From Sabellastarte sp. h YS-2021 (lineage: Eukaryota > Annelida > Polychaeta > Sabellida > Sabellidae), in NCBI GenBank assembly GCA_964017235.1, contig OZ024936.1, forward strand, positions 33,006,040-33,070,039: a stretch of 64,000 bases of DNA, given 5' to 3'. Both the position numbers and the translations under genes were made by a program. Position 1 is the first letter of the stretch; each line of letters begins with the position of its first letter. A model generated the notes under the pieces. That model was given only the letters and a program-made list of their open reading frames with translations, was not told where the DNA came from and made no database searches. Shown piece after piece: positions 1 to 12,100 of this stretch.

Positions 1-354
1 TTGCTGTCTCGATACCGTGAGCAAAACAGTGGGTGATATCACGGTATTGATTGCTAAGTTAATATCTACATTTCAACTTCATATCTTTTAATTCAAAACA
101 TTATAAACCCTGTAAATTTTTAGAAATAACAGAGATTTTTACTTTATTAAGGGTAAAATTCAAGAATCTTTACTTTAGAATAAACTTGAGAGCCATTTCC
201 AGTTACAAGTTCAGGCTTATTTACACCCACATATTTGATTTTCACTAATGTGGTAACTAGACCCCAGAAATCGGGTTATGAAGACAATGCTCGATATCAT
301 GTGTGGACTTGAACCATCGGCGATATGATGATATCACGGTACACGATGACGTCC

Positions 355-600
355 CTAATGTAAACCTTGATTAACCACTGCCATTAAACTCTTGGGTACT
401 ATAATCTTGTTGTAGGTATACTTCTGGACCTCTAGTCCGGCCCTGCCTGCATCTGAGGAGGGATTCCAGCCAATGCCCAGTGTGACCGTGAGACCAGCAG
501 ATGATAGCCACTTACCCACAGCAAACACCTGCATCTCCCGACTGTACATACCCCTATACTCCTCCAAAGCCATACTGAGAGCTAAAATATTGCAAGCCAT
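355..600 (-). CDS. possible exon of an unrecognised gene
   Basis: An open stretch on the minus strand has a protein-like composition (mixed hydrophobic and charged residues, Gly/Trp-containing segment [14 protein letters not shown]) unlike the AT-rich low-complexity reading frames around it. A plausible acceptor (pyrimidine-poor, ...atattttag) would start the exon near 581, and a donor-like caag|gttta lies near 365. I do not recognise the product and see no partner exon in the window. It could be a terminal exon of a gene extending left of the window, or a chance ORF. Confidence 0.25.
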   Translation of the reverse strand: MACNILALSMALEEYRGMYSREMQVFAVGKWLSSAGLTVTLGIGWNPSSDAGRAGLEVQKYTYNKIIVPKSLMAVVNQGLH

Positions 601-2997
601 TCAGACCAAGAGCTTTGGATTTGTGTGAAAAGAAAAGAACAATACTAAACCCACAAGTCAACATTATTCTCAAGTTATACTGAGAACAAAGAAATAGCAA
701 GTTATTCACACAAAAAGCAAAAAATAGCAGTATCAACAGTACCAACCAACAGCCAACGCTGCTCTTAAGCCATGCTGATGACAAGCCCACTACAGACCAC
801 GCAGGCCAAAATAAAATAAAAAAATCAGTCAACTGAAGAGTGAATAATAAGTCTGACTATTAGGCCTGTCCCTGTTAATACACAGACTGAAAACTTTTGA
901 GCTGTGTAAAGAAATACCACGATTGACTGAGAAGAAAATACAAAATCTGTTTTAATTGTTGTGTCTGTTTATCTGTCTTTTCCCACTTTAGACCAAGGCT
1001 AAAGTAATTTCAATATTGTGAAGAAAAGATTGTTATTCATTTGTGAAAAAATCTTACTTTTGCCTTGATAGTTTGTTCATCAGATGTTTCCACTTTAAAC
1101 AAAAGCCTTTGATTAGACTAAAAGAAAACAATATGTCATGAAGAAAATATTTCTAATTGATTCCAGACTGCCATTATTGCATAAATTATTGACCAGGATA
1201 AATTTGTGTTCCTGGTTCTGATTAAAAACAGTTAATTAATGGTGCAAGTCATCCTACAGCTTTGGGTTTTGTGAACAAAATTTTCAATTTGATGCCATTA
1301 CTTCTGGATACAGTCTGTAATCTTCTGCAGCAGTTGAAACTGTCTATGCATGAATAATTTGTAACTGTTTACAGCATCGTGTTGGCAAGGTGTTAACTAC
1401 ACACTAAAATATAGATCAAAAGCCGGAGAGTATTTATCTGAAGCAAAGCATCTGTTTCAGTATATGATCATTTGTGTTATATTTAAATGTTATTCTGTAT
1501 GCTCTTTTTAGTGCAACTCCGTATTTTCATGCATTGTACATTTTACTTGCATTTTAAAGAGAAGTGATCTATTTCTTTCACTGTTTTCACTGTAGTGCAC
1601 ACTGGCAATTACAATTTAGAAGTACTAGGTTACTTGTTTTCATCAGCATATGCTTCAGCTCAATTAAGCCGTGAGAAATGTTATTCATAATGGTTTGCTC
1701 TTGTAGTTTAAAAAAGCTGTTATGCTGCATGTCTTGAAAATGACATGTGATGCAAAGCATGTGAAGATAGTTAGCTGAAACTAAAGTCTTCCATAATAGT
1801 GAATGACATATAAAAACTTGATCAGTTAAGACAGCATTTCAGATGATTTTGTAAGAAAATCACATTTTGAAGACATTTTTCATTGTGTGAATGAATTTTG
1901 TACATTTATCAGTGAAGGTACCAGTTATTTAGTTTTGGTAATTTCTGTTTTAGATTCATTTAATGTGATGATATCAGTAAGACATAACTCTAATTAAACA
2001 TACAGCACGTTTGTTCCTAAGTACTATAAGTTTAATCATGTGTGAAAAGTTCCGAAAATGTAGTTATGCATCAGGCTAATAAAGTATATTTGTTATAATA
2101 ATTTGATAAGGTAAAAGGTTCAGTTAAGGCAAATATCTCCAATAGAAAGCAATATTTTTGTTGCAATATGCATTGAGTACACTTGCATGCTATTGTGATA
2201 TCAATTGGTAAAAGATTGTCATGTGGAGTGTTCAGGGTAATCAAACCTTCTTGTACTAAACTCCATCATATGCACAAAACAGTGCTATTTATGATAAAAC
2301 AGAGTTGGCTAGAAAGCCACCTACTGTGTTCAGGTCAAAGAAAATTTGGTAGGAGAAATAAAAGAAAATCAATTCCACACTGTTTTTGGAAATGTTATTT
2401 TAGGATTCTTCTGATTTCTAAAGCTCCAAGTATGGCTTTGTGAATTTGATTTACAAAGTTTATTGCTGTATGTCCCTTTGTAAGATGTGTTTGATTAAAC
2501 TGCTTCTTAAAGTGAAATATTTTCAGCTCATCAGTCAGTAATGTGAACTTTTGTGGCTTTTAATGGTGGTTGTTGTTGAAGAAATGGGATGCATTTAAAG
2601 TCTGAGTGCACATTTAATAAAGTAAATATTTAAATTTTTTAAGGTCTTGGGATTTTCCTGTGTGATTTTCAGAGATTGAAATTGTTTAACTTGCCAAAAA
2701 TATTTGCCATTCAAAATATTGGCCATTATAATAAAAACTATTTGTTAAAAGGGTGAATTATGACTGTATAAAGAAAAGTTCTATATTTACTCTCTGTTGT
2801 CTTTGGAAAAAGGAAAAAAGGAAATTGTAATTGTTTGTGAACGACACTGTTAAGGAAAGAAATCAAATAAAATATGCAAGTATATTTATATTTTGTTTTT
2901 CATCTTTGTATATTTAATAAATCCGAGTAAGTTATTCATGAACATTTATATCCGTACCGGCCAACCTTACCCAGGTAAGATTTTTCCTTTAGTCATT
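601..2997. other. AT-rich intergenic DNA, no gene seen
   Basis: About 2.4 kb of AT-rich sequence without a convincing reading frame. Several AATAAA-like signals occur (for example near 2867) but nothing ties them to a transcript. Confidence 0.5.
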
Positions 2998-3790
2998 GTA
3001 TCCACCAGATAGCATCTGGTGGATACTATGGATTTTGCTTCGTTACGCCGCCGCCACCGAGGCAGTGTTTAGAGAGATTTCACCGTTACTGCTCTAGTGA
3101 AAAAAATATTACAGGTAACCTTCTCAGATTTGCAGGATATATTCATAACCATAAAATTTTGCCTGGGAATATTGTTGGCCTCATTTTGAAAAACAAGATG
3201 GCCGCCACAAGCGTTTTTTTTTACTTTCAGCAAGGAGTTTTGTTGGTCCTCTAGAGCAAAGGGTATTATAGGTAGAGATCTCAAATTCGCAGGATATTTT
3301 CTTTATTACAAAATCTTGACTGAATATTTTTGGCCTCATTTTGAAAAACAAGATGGCCACCACAGTTATTTCTTTATCAGTCATGAAAAGTGCTTATATC
3401 TCCCTTATTATTGGTCCTAGAGGCTTGGTATGTGAAGCCAACCTATAGGAAATCATGGGCTGGGAAACTTCTGATGTGTTCAGATTTGACCTTGGACCCC
3501 TCCATCAAGGTCAAACGAGGATCACCAAACTTAAAAGTGCTTAAACACACTTATTATTGGTCCTAGAGGTTTGCAATGTGAAACCAACTTATAGGAAATC
3601 ATGGGCTGGGAATTTTTTGATGTGGTCAGATTGTCATGTCTTTGTTTGATGGCCACTACAAGTGTTCCAGGTGTTGGGGGGAGGCCTAGGATCAGATCCC
3701 TGTGTATTGCACCAGGACCGTCAAATATCCGCTTCACTTTAGAACAGCAATAACAGTTGGCCATTCTGTCTTATAAATTCAAAAAGAAGG
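2998..3790. repeat. hairpin-headed dispersed repeat with ATGGCCGCC motifs
   Basis: The block opens with a perfect hairpin at 2998-3026 (13-base arms, GTATCCACCAGAT and its complement, 3-base loop). A GCCGCC tract follows, then degenerate tandem copies carrying caagatggccgccac (about 3194 and 3349) and a repeated 'ttataggaaatcatgggctggga' type segment (about 3447 and 3590). The same building blocks recur in intron 3 (12.9-13.5 kb), so this is a member of the same loose superfamily. I could not find a matching right end. Confidence 0.55.
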
Positions 3791-4678
3791 AAATGGGTAA
3801 CAAGTCTGTAGATCTGTATGAGGTGACTCTGGTTTCTAATTTTGCTGAATCATTTGACAATTGCAATCTGTGGTGCTGGTTTGACCCAGGTACGGTATAG
3901 GTCATCAGCGCCAGACAAGAAACATGATTAGGATTCAACTATGACTTTAACCCTACAGGGACTTTATCTGGCTCAGTTGGAACTGGCTCCAGATCAAAAG
4001 GCTCCAACAACCACCTGTTTCTGGTGAACTGGTAGAACTGTTTGAAGATATCAACAAAAGGACTTTTATTGCGTTACTACATTCTATCCAATGGACAATT
4101 GCTAATCCGGTCGGCGCAGACCGGCCCGCCAAACATCAGAAAAAGATGTCCTATGTCTCACCGGCCAGGCCGGTCCAGTACTGTGCACTCGACAGGTGGG
4201 GCATCGTACTTCCTTCCTCTCTGGACAGTGTGACGTCATGTGCAGAGATACTGTGCAGACGGATTTTTGTCTGTTCGTTTGTTCGTCAACATTTGTTTCC
4301 GGACTCTAACTCGAAAATGCTTTGTCCAATCGAATTCAAACTTGACGGGGAGATACATCACCATCATAGATAAGTCGCTTTCGAAATTGGTGTAATTCCA
4401 TCCTTTCATTTGTCCGTTTATAGCATAGATACAATTATGTAACCTAGATTACAAGTTTTACGTTTTTTAGCACGTCTAACACATTCACCTTAACTGGGTG
4501 ACCTGACATTTCTTTCCTTGTTTCTAAATGTAATTACAGCAGTCGCTAACCTTATTGCTGCCTGCGCAACCCGCCCTTTGGGGCAACTTTGACCCTCTTG
4601 TTGGAGAATATTGTGAGAATTATTTACTTTTTCATCTGAATTTTGTGTGAATAGATTGTTTGGAGTATATAGACTGTC
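3791..4678. other. no gene; short GC-rich palindromes
   Basis: Contains short CCGGCC/GGCCGG palindromic words (about 4108-4175) and otherwise nothing assignable. The last bases lead straight into the DIRS-like gag remnant and may be its untranslated leader. Confidence 0.35.
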
Positions 4679-5290
4679 ATGGCTTCACCAGGTCAGAAGC
4701 GTGGAGGTTGTGGGCATTTGATGGCTGGGTTTGACACCCACTCCTGTGCGCGTTGTCGTGACAAGGGGAAGGGAAAGGACCCTTGTGTTGAAAAGCCAGA
4801 CTCTGTAAGTTTTGTAAAGGTTTGACCAAAGAGCTCAACTTTCACCCCATCTTATAAAATTGAGATGGAAAAATGGGAAGCCAAGTCCTCATCTACTCCC
4901 GTAAAGAAGCTGATGCATCGGTCACTCTCAGTCCCACCATTGTGGACCTGGCACGTGTCGGTAGTGGGGGTTGTGGATGTCCAGGGCTCCGTTAGGTTGC
5001 CTGGTTTGAGTACACCACCTGCTGAGAAGAAAAAGAAGGTGGAGGATAAGAAATCACCATCTAAGTCAGACAAGTCCACCAAGTCTGCTTCTGCTGCTTC
5101 CTCTAGCCGACTGGCCACTGTATGTACCGACCATAGGATTGATGAACTGGATTAAAAATGGTCAGACCGGTTTAACTGTCTAGAAGCTCTTCCTATAGCC
5201 AGAACTTTGGACCAACCACAAGAACTGACCTTCAGTACTGTTAAGGTGGCACCGACTCACTCCCCACCAGCTAATGTGGTCAGGAAAGAG
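4679..5290 (+). pseudogene. DIRS-like retrotransposon gag (ORF1) remnant, + copy
   Basis: From the ATG at 4679 the frame encodes a Cys/His-rich start (CGHLMAGFDTHSCARCRDKG region) typical of the gag-like ORF1 of animal DIRS tyrosine-recombinase retrotransposons. A shifted Cys segment follows, then a Lys/Ser-rich linker (about 5020-5110) and a stretch resembling the gag C-terminal part (about 5160-5290). The frame is broken near 4806 by a small deletion/frameshift and stops at 4824-4826. No RT or tyrosine recombinase is present. Assignment rests on recognition of the family; I cannot run a search. Confidence 0.6.
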
Positions 5291-5294
5291 CCTT

Positions 5295-5647
5295 TCACGA
5301 TAACGCGCACAGGAGTGGGTGTCAAACCCAGCCATCAAATGCCCACAACCTCCACGCTTCTGACCTGGTGAAGCCAGGTCCACAATGGTGGGACTGAGAG
5401 TGACCGATGCATCAGCTTCTTTACTGGGAGTAGATGAGGACTTGGCTTCCCATTTTTCCATCTCAATTTTATAAGATGGGGTGAAAGTTGAGCTCTTTGG
5501 TCAAAACTTTACAAAACTTACAGAGTCTGGCTTTTCAACACAAGGGTCCTTTCCCTTCCCCTTGTCACGACAACGCGCACAGGAGTGGGTGTCAAACCCA
5601 GCCATCAAATGCCCACAACCTCCACGCTTCTGACCTGGTGAAGCCAT
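5295..5647 (-). pseudogene. DIRS-like gag remnant, inverted copy
   Basis: Reading the minus strand from the ATG at 5647-5645 repeats the same gag start as the + copy at 4679, including the same frame break after the Cys region. At about 5375 the sequence jumps back to the gag start (a second, partial copy). At about 5300 it runs into the complement of the + copy. The two copies are therefore head to head with an internal tandem duplication, a rearranged dead remnant rather than an intact element. Confidence 0.6.
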
Positions 5648-5661
5648 GACAGTCACAGGTC

Positions 5662-5925
5662 ATAAAGTCCACTAGAGCTCATGCAAGAGACCTCTACAGA
5701 ATACGCCCCCTTTTAGACCTTAAAACATCAGTTCTTTTAGCCAATGCCTTGGTCAGCAGCAGATTGGACTACTGCAATTCCCTGTTTCTATCACTCACAG
5801 ACTTTGAGCTAAGAAGATTGCAACTAGTGCAAAATTCACTCTGCAGGGTTGTCACCCGTTCCTCAAAATTTTCTCACATCACCCCTCAACTGAAAAAACT
5901 CCATTGGCTTCCAGTGGATTATTGA
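5662..5925 (+). pseudogene. CR1/jockey-like LINE reverse transcriptase fragment
   Basis: One open frame of about 87 codons reads through the RT thumb/connection of a CR1-like non-LTR element. It includes the hallmark segments ALVSSRLDYCNSL, LQLVQNSLCRVV and LKKLHWLPV, and stops at 5923-5925 just after the LHWLPV motif. The catalytic palm (FADD) and endonuclease are absent. It starts 15 bases after the DIRS remnant, so one insertion probably truncated the other. Confidence 0.8.
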
Positions 5926-7173
5926 TTTTCTTCAGTCTCTGTCTAGAAGAACTTTGCAGTGATGATGTTAGTGGTGTTCGTTTGTGATGTCACATTTCAT
6001 TTACTTAAATTTGGAGGGACTTTTGCAAGGGTTTGTCTATGCATTTGGTGCTAAAGAAAAATGAAAAAATAGTTAATAAACATCGGGCAATATCACTTGC
6101 CCTCGGGCTTCATAAATCACAATATTGCCCAGACAGAAGTGTTTTATTCTGTAAATATAAACTAGTTTTCAAATTTTATTTGTAACCTTTGATATCGCAG
6201 TGCTGGTTGCTAGTACTTTAATATCTTCTTCCTTCAAAATCAAAAGTCAGACTGCGCAGTTACACAAATGACCCCAATATTTATAAACCTTTCATTTCAT
6301 GTTTCTTGTAACTACTAGCAATACCGCTCCAAAGAAATCTCAAATAAAAATGGCTTTTGCAAGCATTTTGCACTAAAGCATTTTGCCTGTCTGCAAAGTC
6401 AAAATTTAAAGGACAATAGATGGGAGATACTAGAATATTTTATAACACTTGTGAGTCTGGTCTCATTCAGTCGAGCATTCTGCTCTCTCCGAGTGCATCT
6501 TGTTTTAAAGTGTTTTTGGATAATTTATAAATATTTTCTGTTATTATGTTATAAGTTTATTTAAAGGGATTTTCTTAATTAATAAATGTACATAGAATTT
6601 AATCTAATAAATCAAAATGATAACAGAATTGAAAATAATCTAAAGACTGCATAAAAAATAGAATGTTATATTAAAATCTATCAAAAATAATCACTGACAT
6701 GCAGGTGACTACAAGTTATAATATCGTAAAAATTTACTTTCGCTTCTCTGTTCTAGTCGGGATTTCGGGATGTGCTACACCACACATATATATCGAATAA
6801 TATTTACCTTTAGAAATTTTCTATTTAATGTCAAGGACCAACATCTTCAAAACAAACACCCACTTCCTAGTTTATGAGTACTGATTAGAAACATTTCCCC
6901 TTTCTTTTTGCACCCTTCGACACCTTAGTTATTGGCGAGTATTCACTTTCAACATTAGCTATAAGGCATGTAGCTTGTTTTTACAAATAATTTTATTGGT
7001 TTTGTGTTAATTTTAGGTATACGAGCATCTCGTGACCACGGCAGCTCGTGACCAACACCTCGTACCCATAACTCGTTCCAAAGATTTTATTTTAAAATAT
7101 TGCAGGAAACACCACGGACTTCTGTCTCCGGACGTTTTTTTTTCTAATTTGCATAATTTATTTTGTAACACTT
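5926..7173. other. intergenic, no gene seen
   Basis: AT-rich. A short inverted pair (cgggcaatat at about 6083 and atattgccc at about 6122) suggests a small hairpin-bearing repeat. No supported coding sequence. Confidence 0.4.
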
Positions 7174-7397
7174 CTACTGCTCAGCCAGTGAATTTCGTCA
7201 CCCCGGTGAAGTTCGTCACCCGTTATAAAAGCATTCAAGGACTAGCAATATCCACATTTTAAAGGTGGAATACTTGCCTTGGACAGCAAGGTATAATTGT
7301 TTGCAGGAAGATCTCAGTAAAGAAGTTTTAATACTGTCATAAAATACGAGTGACGAAATTCACTGGGGTGACGAAATTCACTGGCTGAGCAGTAGGA
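7174..7397. repeat. inverted-repeat MITE, about 224 bp
   Basis: The left arm 7174-7221 (starting ctactgctcagccagtgaat) is nearly the reverse complement of the right arm 7349-7397 (ending actggctgagcagtag). Each arm carries two copies of a gtgaa(t)ttcgtcacc word. The roughly 130-bp middle has no coding potential. Superfamily not assignable; no clear target duplication seen. Confidence 0.7.
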
Positions 7398-8172
7398 AAC
7401 CCCACGGAATTCCATGACCTCACGTTTTCTAATGTGCATATTTTATTTTATACGCTGTGGCTTCAGAACAGTCACTGACGGATCGGAAAACAATCACTTT
7501 CAGAACCGCCAGAGGAAACGGTTTACAAATTATTTGCTTTAAGACCCGTTTTAAACAAAAACGTTCGTCCATTTAAATAAGTACTACGTAGCATTTGATA
7601 TTCTATTTGTTATTCTATTGGTAAAATATTGTTAGAAAACTTTAACAGTAGATGTGGTAAGAATTAAAATTTTGTCTGGAGTGAAGTTTCAGTAACAATT
7701 GTTTTCATTGGTTAATTATATTAATCACATTTGCAGATGAAAAGTAGACTGGTTGCCTAGATTCTCTGTAAAATATGGCTGGAAACCCAATCGTGGCCTC
7801 ATATTTCCTTAAGTCTGTGTGTGCAAGAACTAGCATTTGACATTCTATTTGTCAAATAATGTTAGGAAACTATCAATAGAAGGTGCGATAAGAATAAAAT
7901 GGTCGAAAATCCATCGTGGTCTCAAATTTCCTTAAGTCCTTAAGGATATATAGGTTACCAGCTTGAACTTCGTTTATAATATGAACGTGACGGTTCTGAA
8001 ATTAAGAGGATTGTGACCCGTCCTTGTCGGTATCTGTATTTTATAATATGGCAATGAAACCTCCACGGAATTATGAGAATTTGATGTATTTGATCTCTAA
8101 CTGAACAAACGTTCTTACATAAAATACTTGTTCTTCAAGCTGTATTTCTATTGATTAAATATAATATGTTAC
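7398..8172. other. intergenic, no gene seen
   Basis: AT-rich. It holds a weak internal duplication: 'gtagcatttgatattctatttgt' near 7585 resembles a segment near 7833, and the following bases are also similar. Confidence 0.4.
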
Positions 8173-8610
8173 GGGCCGTTTCAGCTCCATGTGCCGCTTC
8201 GACCTGGCGCACTCAATATGTGCGCCGTTTCAACACCTTTTCTTGGTGAAAATGGCTCAAATTATAACATTTAGAGGTCATTTGAAGGCAAATGGCACAT
8301 AACAAAAGGTTTTATCTATACATTTATGTTTTTCACGCCAGGCAGGTTTATTTCTCAAAAAAATCTCTCAATATAACATCCAAATAAAGACTCCCTTCAG
8401 AAGTTTCACCAGCCTGTCATATATATTTACCATACATATATGTATTTACCATATCATAACTTGAAGTGTAATGATAAGCTAGTGTTTGAAAGCCCCTTAT
8501 ATATTCATCCCATCTACCTACTCAGGCCTGTATAAAACAACGTAAATTAAGCATGGTGTTGAAAGGGCGCAGTGAGCCGTTTTGACCCGGCGCTGGTGTC
8601 TAAACGGCCC
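8173..8610. repeat. TIR-bearing MITE, about 438 bp
   Basis: Terminal inverted repeats of roughly 65 bp: the left end begins gggccgtttcagctcc and the right end finishes ggtgtctaaacggccc, with matching tggcgc / gtgcgccgtttcaacacc words inside. The interior is non-coding. Target duplication is unclear, so the superfamily is open. Confidence 0.7.
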
Positions 8611-9061
8611 AATACAAATATATTGTTAGAAAATCTAAGACCCCACATTTTTTTTCTTTTTTTTTTTTAGTTTTAACCAGATAAGTGCTACTGTACTGAA
8701 TATTTGTTTTCCATTGTGTTGAATCAGTGCACTAAAGTCACTTCATTGAATATATTATATTATTTTTGTATTTGAGTACAATTCATTTTCCCTTAAAAAA
8801 AGAAAACTACTTTAATTTAAAATCCAGCATGAGTAAAGGTTGCAAACCTCTTTACTGTGACACCTTGCAGTATGTGTTTCAACATTTAGCTTTATTCCTG
8901 TGTGTAAGTATACTGAAATAAACCGTCTGAAATAAACAAAGATTTTTTTTTAAATCAGAAAATAATATAGAATTAATAAATAAATTAGACTAAGTTGTTG
9001 GTATGTAAACTCTGATCAGTGAATAACTCTTCTTTGTTGTTTGTTTATAAAAGAGTTAACA
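8611..9061. other. region directly upstream of WASHC2 start codon
   Basis: AT-rich with a poly-T tract at 8648-8669. I see no confident core promoter. The transcription start may lie here or in a separate upstream non-coding exon. No in-frame ATG precedes 9062 within this exon. Confidence 0.35.
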
Positions 9062-9157
9062 ATGGGAGAACAACGTCAAGAAGCAGAGAGTCATGCCTGG
9101 ACTGTGGATGAGATGAGAAAGGGGTCTGGAAGTTGGTCTTTGGCAAGTGATGCTGGA
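9062..9157 (+). CDS. WASHC2: WASHC2 exon 1 (codons 1-32)
   Basis: Starts at the first ATG of the exon and ends GGA|gtatgt (phase 0). Encodes the N-terminal WTVDEMRKGSGSWSLASDAG segment, which matches the Trp-Ser-Val-Glu-Glu...SWSLAADAG signature of vertebrate FAM21. The untranslated 5' part cannot be bounded. Confidence 0.92.
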
Positions 9158-12100
9158 GTATGTTTTATCATTTTTACGAGTGAACTAGGATTGGAACAAA
9201 TAGTAATTTTTTTATTCCAAGTCTTCTGTTACTCTACTCTTCACAGTAAAATACTCAAAGTGGCATGATTTAATTCTGAATGTTACAAAAAGGTTTATTG
9301 AGGTCCATTTGGCAAATATTTTCATAGCTTCTTATACCAAGTACACAAAATATGTGTTCTTTTTATGTCAGCTGACTTGTCAGTCACCTGACATTATGGC
9401 ATCACACTGCGTGTCCAACTTGTCCTCCAAAACTACAAGGCCTAGAGACATGCTGGTACTTTTAAAAGATACCTTATCTATCGAGGATGATAAATTGTAA
9501 AATCCAGGCAAATCTGTCTGTTCGTCTGTTCCCCAGAGCCATTAAAAGAGAGGTACCCCCACTAAAAGTCTGAAAATTTCATCACTTTATCACAATTTTC
9601 TCATCGACTATTGCAAGGATTGCTCTCTTATCTTGCATATATGTACTGGGCCACAAGTAGATTCCCTTGTGTAAGTATCAGGCCTGGGTCTTTCTTCGTT
9701 ATTTTTTTATGAATTTTTGAAAATAATTTTTGATGCATTAAAATTCATGAAATCATGCACTAAAATCACTTATAACTTGTTTAATATGTTTTTCATGTAC
9801 TTTTGTGTCAGCTATAGTATAGTTAAATTTCAGACCTGTGGTTCATTGCACAATTAAGTAATTGCTGTAAAACCTATACATTTTACTGCAGAAAATAATC
9901 AGAATTTATGCAGATCTGTGCAAAAAGACTGCCACCCCGACTCCTCTTGCTCACATAAAATGCAGGTGAGAAAAGAATTGCCTCTATTTGGGGGATGGTG
10001 GGAAGTGAGATTGTGTGTGTGGTTATGTGTGCCACTTTATTCAAACAAAGAGGAGAATATGTGTGTAATATGTGTATCTTTTCTGTCTTGCATATATAAG
10101 AAACTGAAGCAAAATGGAAAGGTTCATTTTCAGTGAGCTTTATCAAGTCTAGCTAGGCAATAGCTGCTTTCAGGTTTTCACTGTCGAGTTAAAATCAGTT
10201 GTAACTTGGAAGTTATTACATTTTGAGAATTTTGTTTAAATATGTTATTCACCTACTTATGGGTCAGCTATAACATAGTGAAATTGTGGATCTGTAAGTC
10301 GTGGCATAGCTGAGCAATAGCTACTTGAAGGTTCTCACTGTTGAGTAAATCAGTTAAAACTTGAAAATTGTTGCATTTATAGTATTTTCTTTAAATACGT
10401 TATTCATCTACATTTGTGTCAGCAACATAATAACATTGCATAGATGAGCAATAGCGACTTTCAGCTTTTCACTGTTGAGTAAATCAGTTGTAACTTGAAA
10501 ACTATTGCATTTAGAGAATTTTGTTTAAATATGTTATTCACCCGCTTATGAGACAGCTATAACTTAGTGAAATTGCAGACCTGTAGGTCATGGCATAGCT
10601 GAGCAAAAGATACTTTGACATTCTCACTGTCGAGTAAATCAGCTGTGATTTGAAAAATATTGCATTTACAGTAATTTGTTTAAATATGTTTTTCACCTAT
10701 TTTTTCACACCTTAACAGTTAACTTTGTACTTTACTTCTGAATACCCTTTGCACGGCACCTTTTTTGTGTCCTTTTCTGCTCCACTTCTACTCTGAAACT
10801 CAAAACACAGTCACGTTCACAGGAACTGATTGCTTGTTCTAATTTTGCTCTCTGAAAGTTCATTACATTCTGTTATTCAGTGTGTTCTTGAATATTCTGT
10901 TGAACCTTAATTGTTATCTTGTTAAATTGTGGAGCCTTACTGGAACACAGAAAATGATTCCCCTAAACCAAGTTTTCCACACAGTATCTTTTAAGGAGAC
11001 GGGTATTTTGCAGATCATATACTCATTTACTGACAGCTTAATTATTGTCAAATGTTGTACACTTTGCGTGCAGATGTTACAGCACCTCCAGGAATACTCT
11101 CAGAAGATGATCTCCAGAACACATGACATTCAGACACAGGTCACGGCATTATTGAATGAAGCTAAGGTACTTGAATTTCCTCTTGCATTGCTCATTATTA
11201 TAAAATAACAAAAAAGGTACACAGCCAGTATCTATGTATCAGTTGAGTAATGATCATTAAGTCAAGTGCTTTTTTAGATTAAATCTTTTAAATATATTTT
11301 TTTGTAGCCATAGTATAGACTTTTCTAAAATGCTAGATATTAAGATATATCAAATCTACATCAAGCTCTTTTATGAAATATTAATCTCAATTGAACCAAA
11401 ACTTGTTATTTTCCCTTTTATGTTATGCTGAATGCTTGATGACATGAGTGCATCTTAAATAAAAAAAAATAGAATTCCTGTTGATTTGTTTTACTGCTTT
11501 CCTCAATATGTTTTTGAAGTGCTCAGTGGGTTACTAAATTTGGCATCTAGCCACAGTCCGTCACCTCTGCATGGGTTTGACACTGTGGCAATACTGAGGG
11601 CTTGTCCCCAATATGACCCTTGGTTTTGGCAGGATATACAGTTTTGAATTTTGGTCAACATGATTTGCAGTGACTGAGGTTTTAGGAATACACATAAACT
11701 TCGCATTCTCTCTCTGTTTTGTTTTATATAAATAAAATGAAGCTGGGAGATAACAACTAATGTTTTATTCCTCATATTATTTTGCAGCTGACCTCTGTGC
11801 GAGTGAATAACACCTTCAATGACTTCATCATGTTGGCAAACACTCAATTTGTGGAGAATGTAAGTTGTATTGTACAGTTTGTTTACTGAAGTTATATAAA
11901 AGCAAAGTACTATAATTACGATTATGCTTTACAAAGTTTTTAATTTTACACCTACACTTACTTGGTCAGCACTGATGTCTTTGAATTTGGAGGTTTGTTG
12001 TTATGAGCATTACTTGACATTGATGTAAAAGAGAGACTTACTATTAATTAATTTAATTAATTAGTAGCAATATAAGATTCATTGATCAAGATGACTTTAG

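Noticed and set aside
4865-5155. Independent small gene on the + strand
   Set aside because: It is a frame inside the DIRS-like gag remnant; its mirror occurs on the minus strand of the inverted copy.
10882-11208. 108-codon frame as a separate gene
   Set aside because: It is WASHC2 exon 2 read through into flanking intron on both sides; the splice sites define the real coding part.
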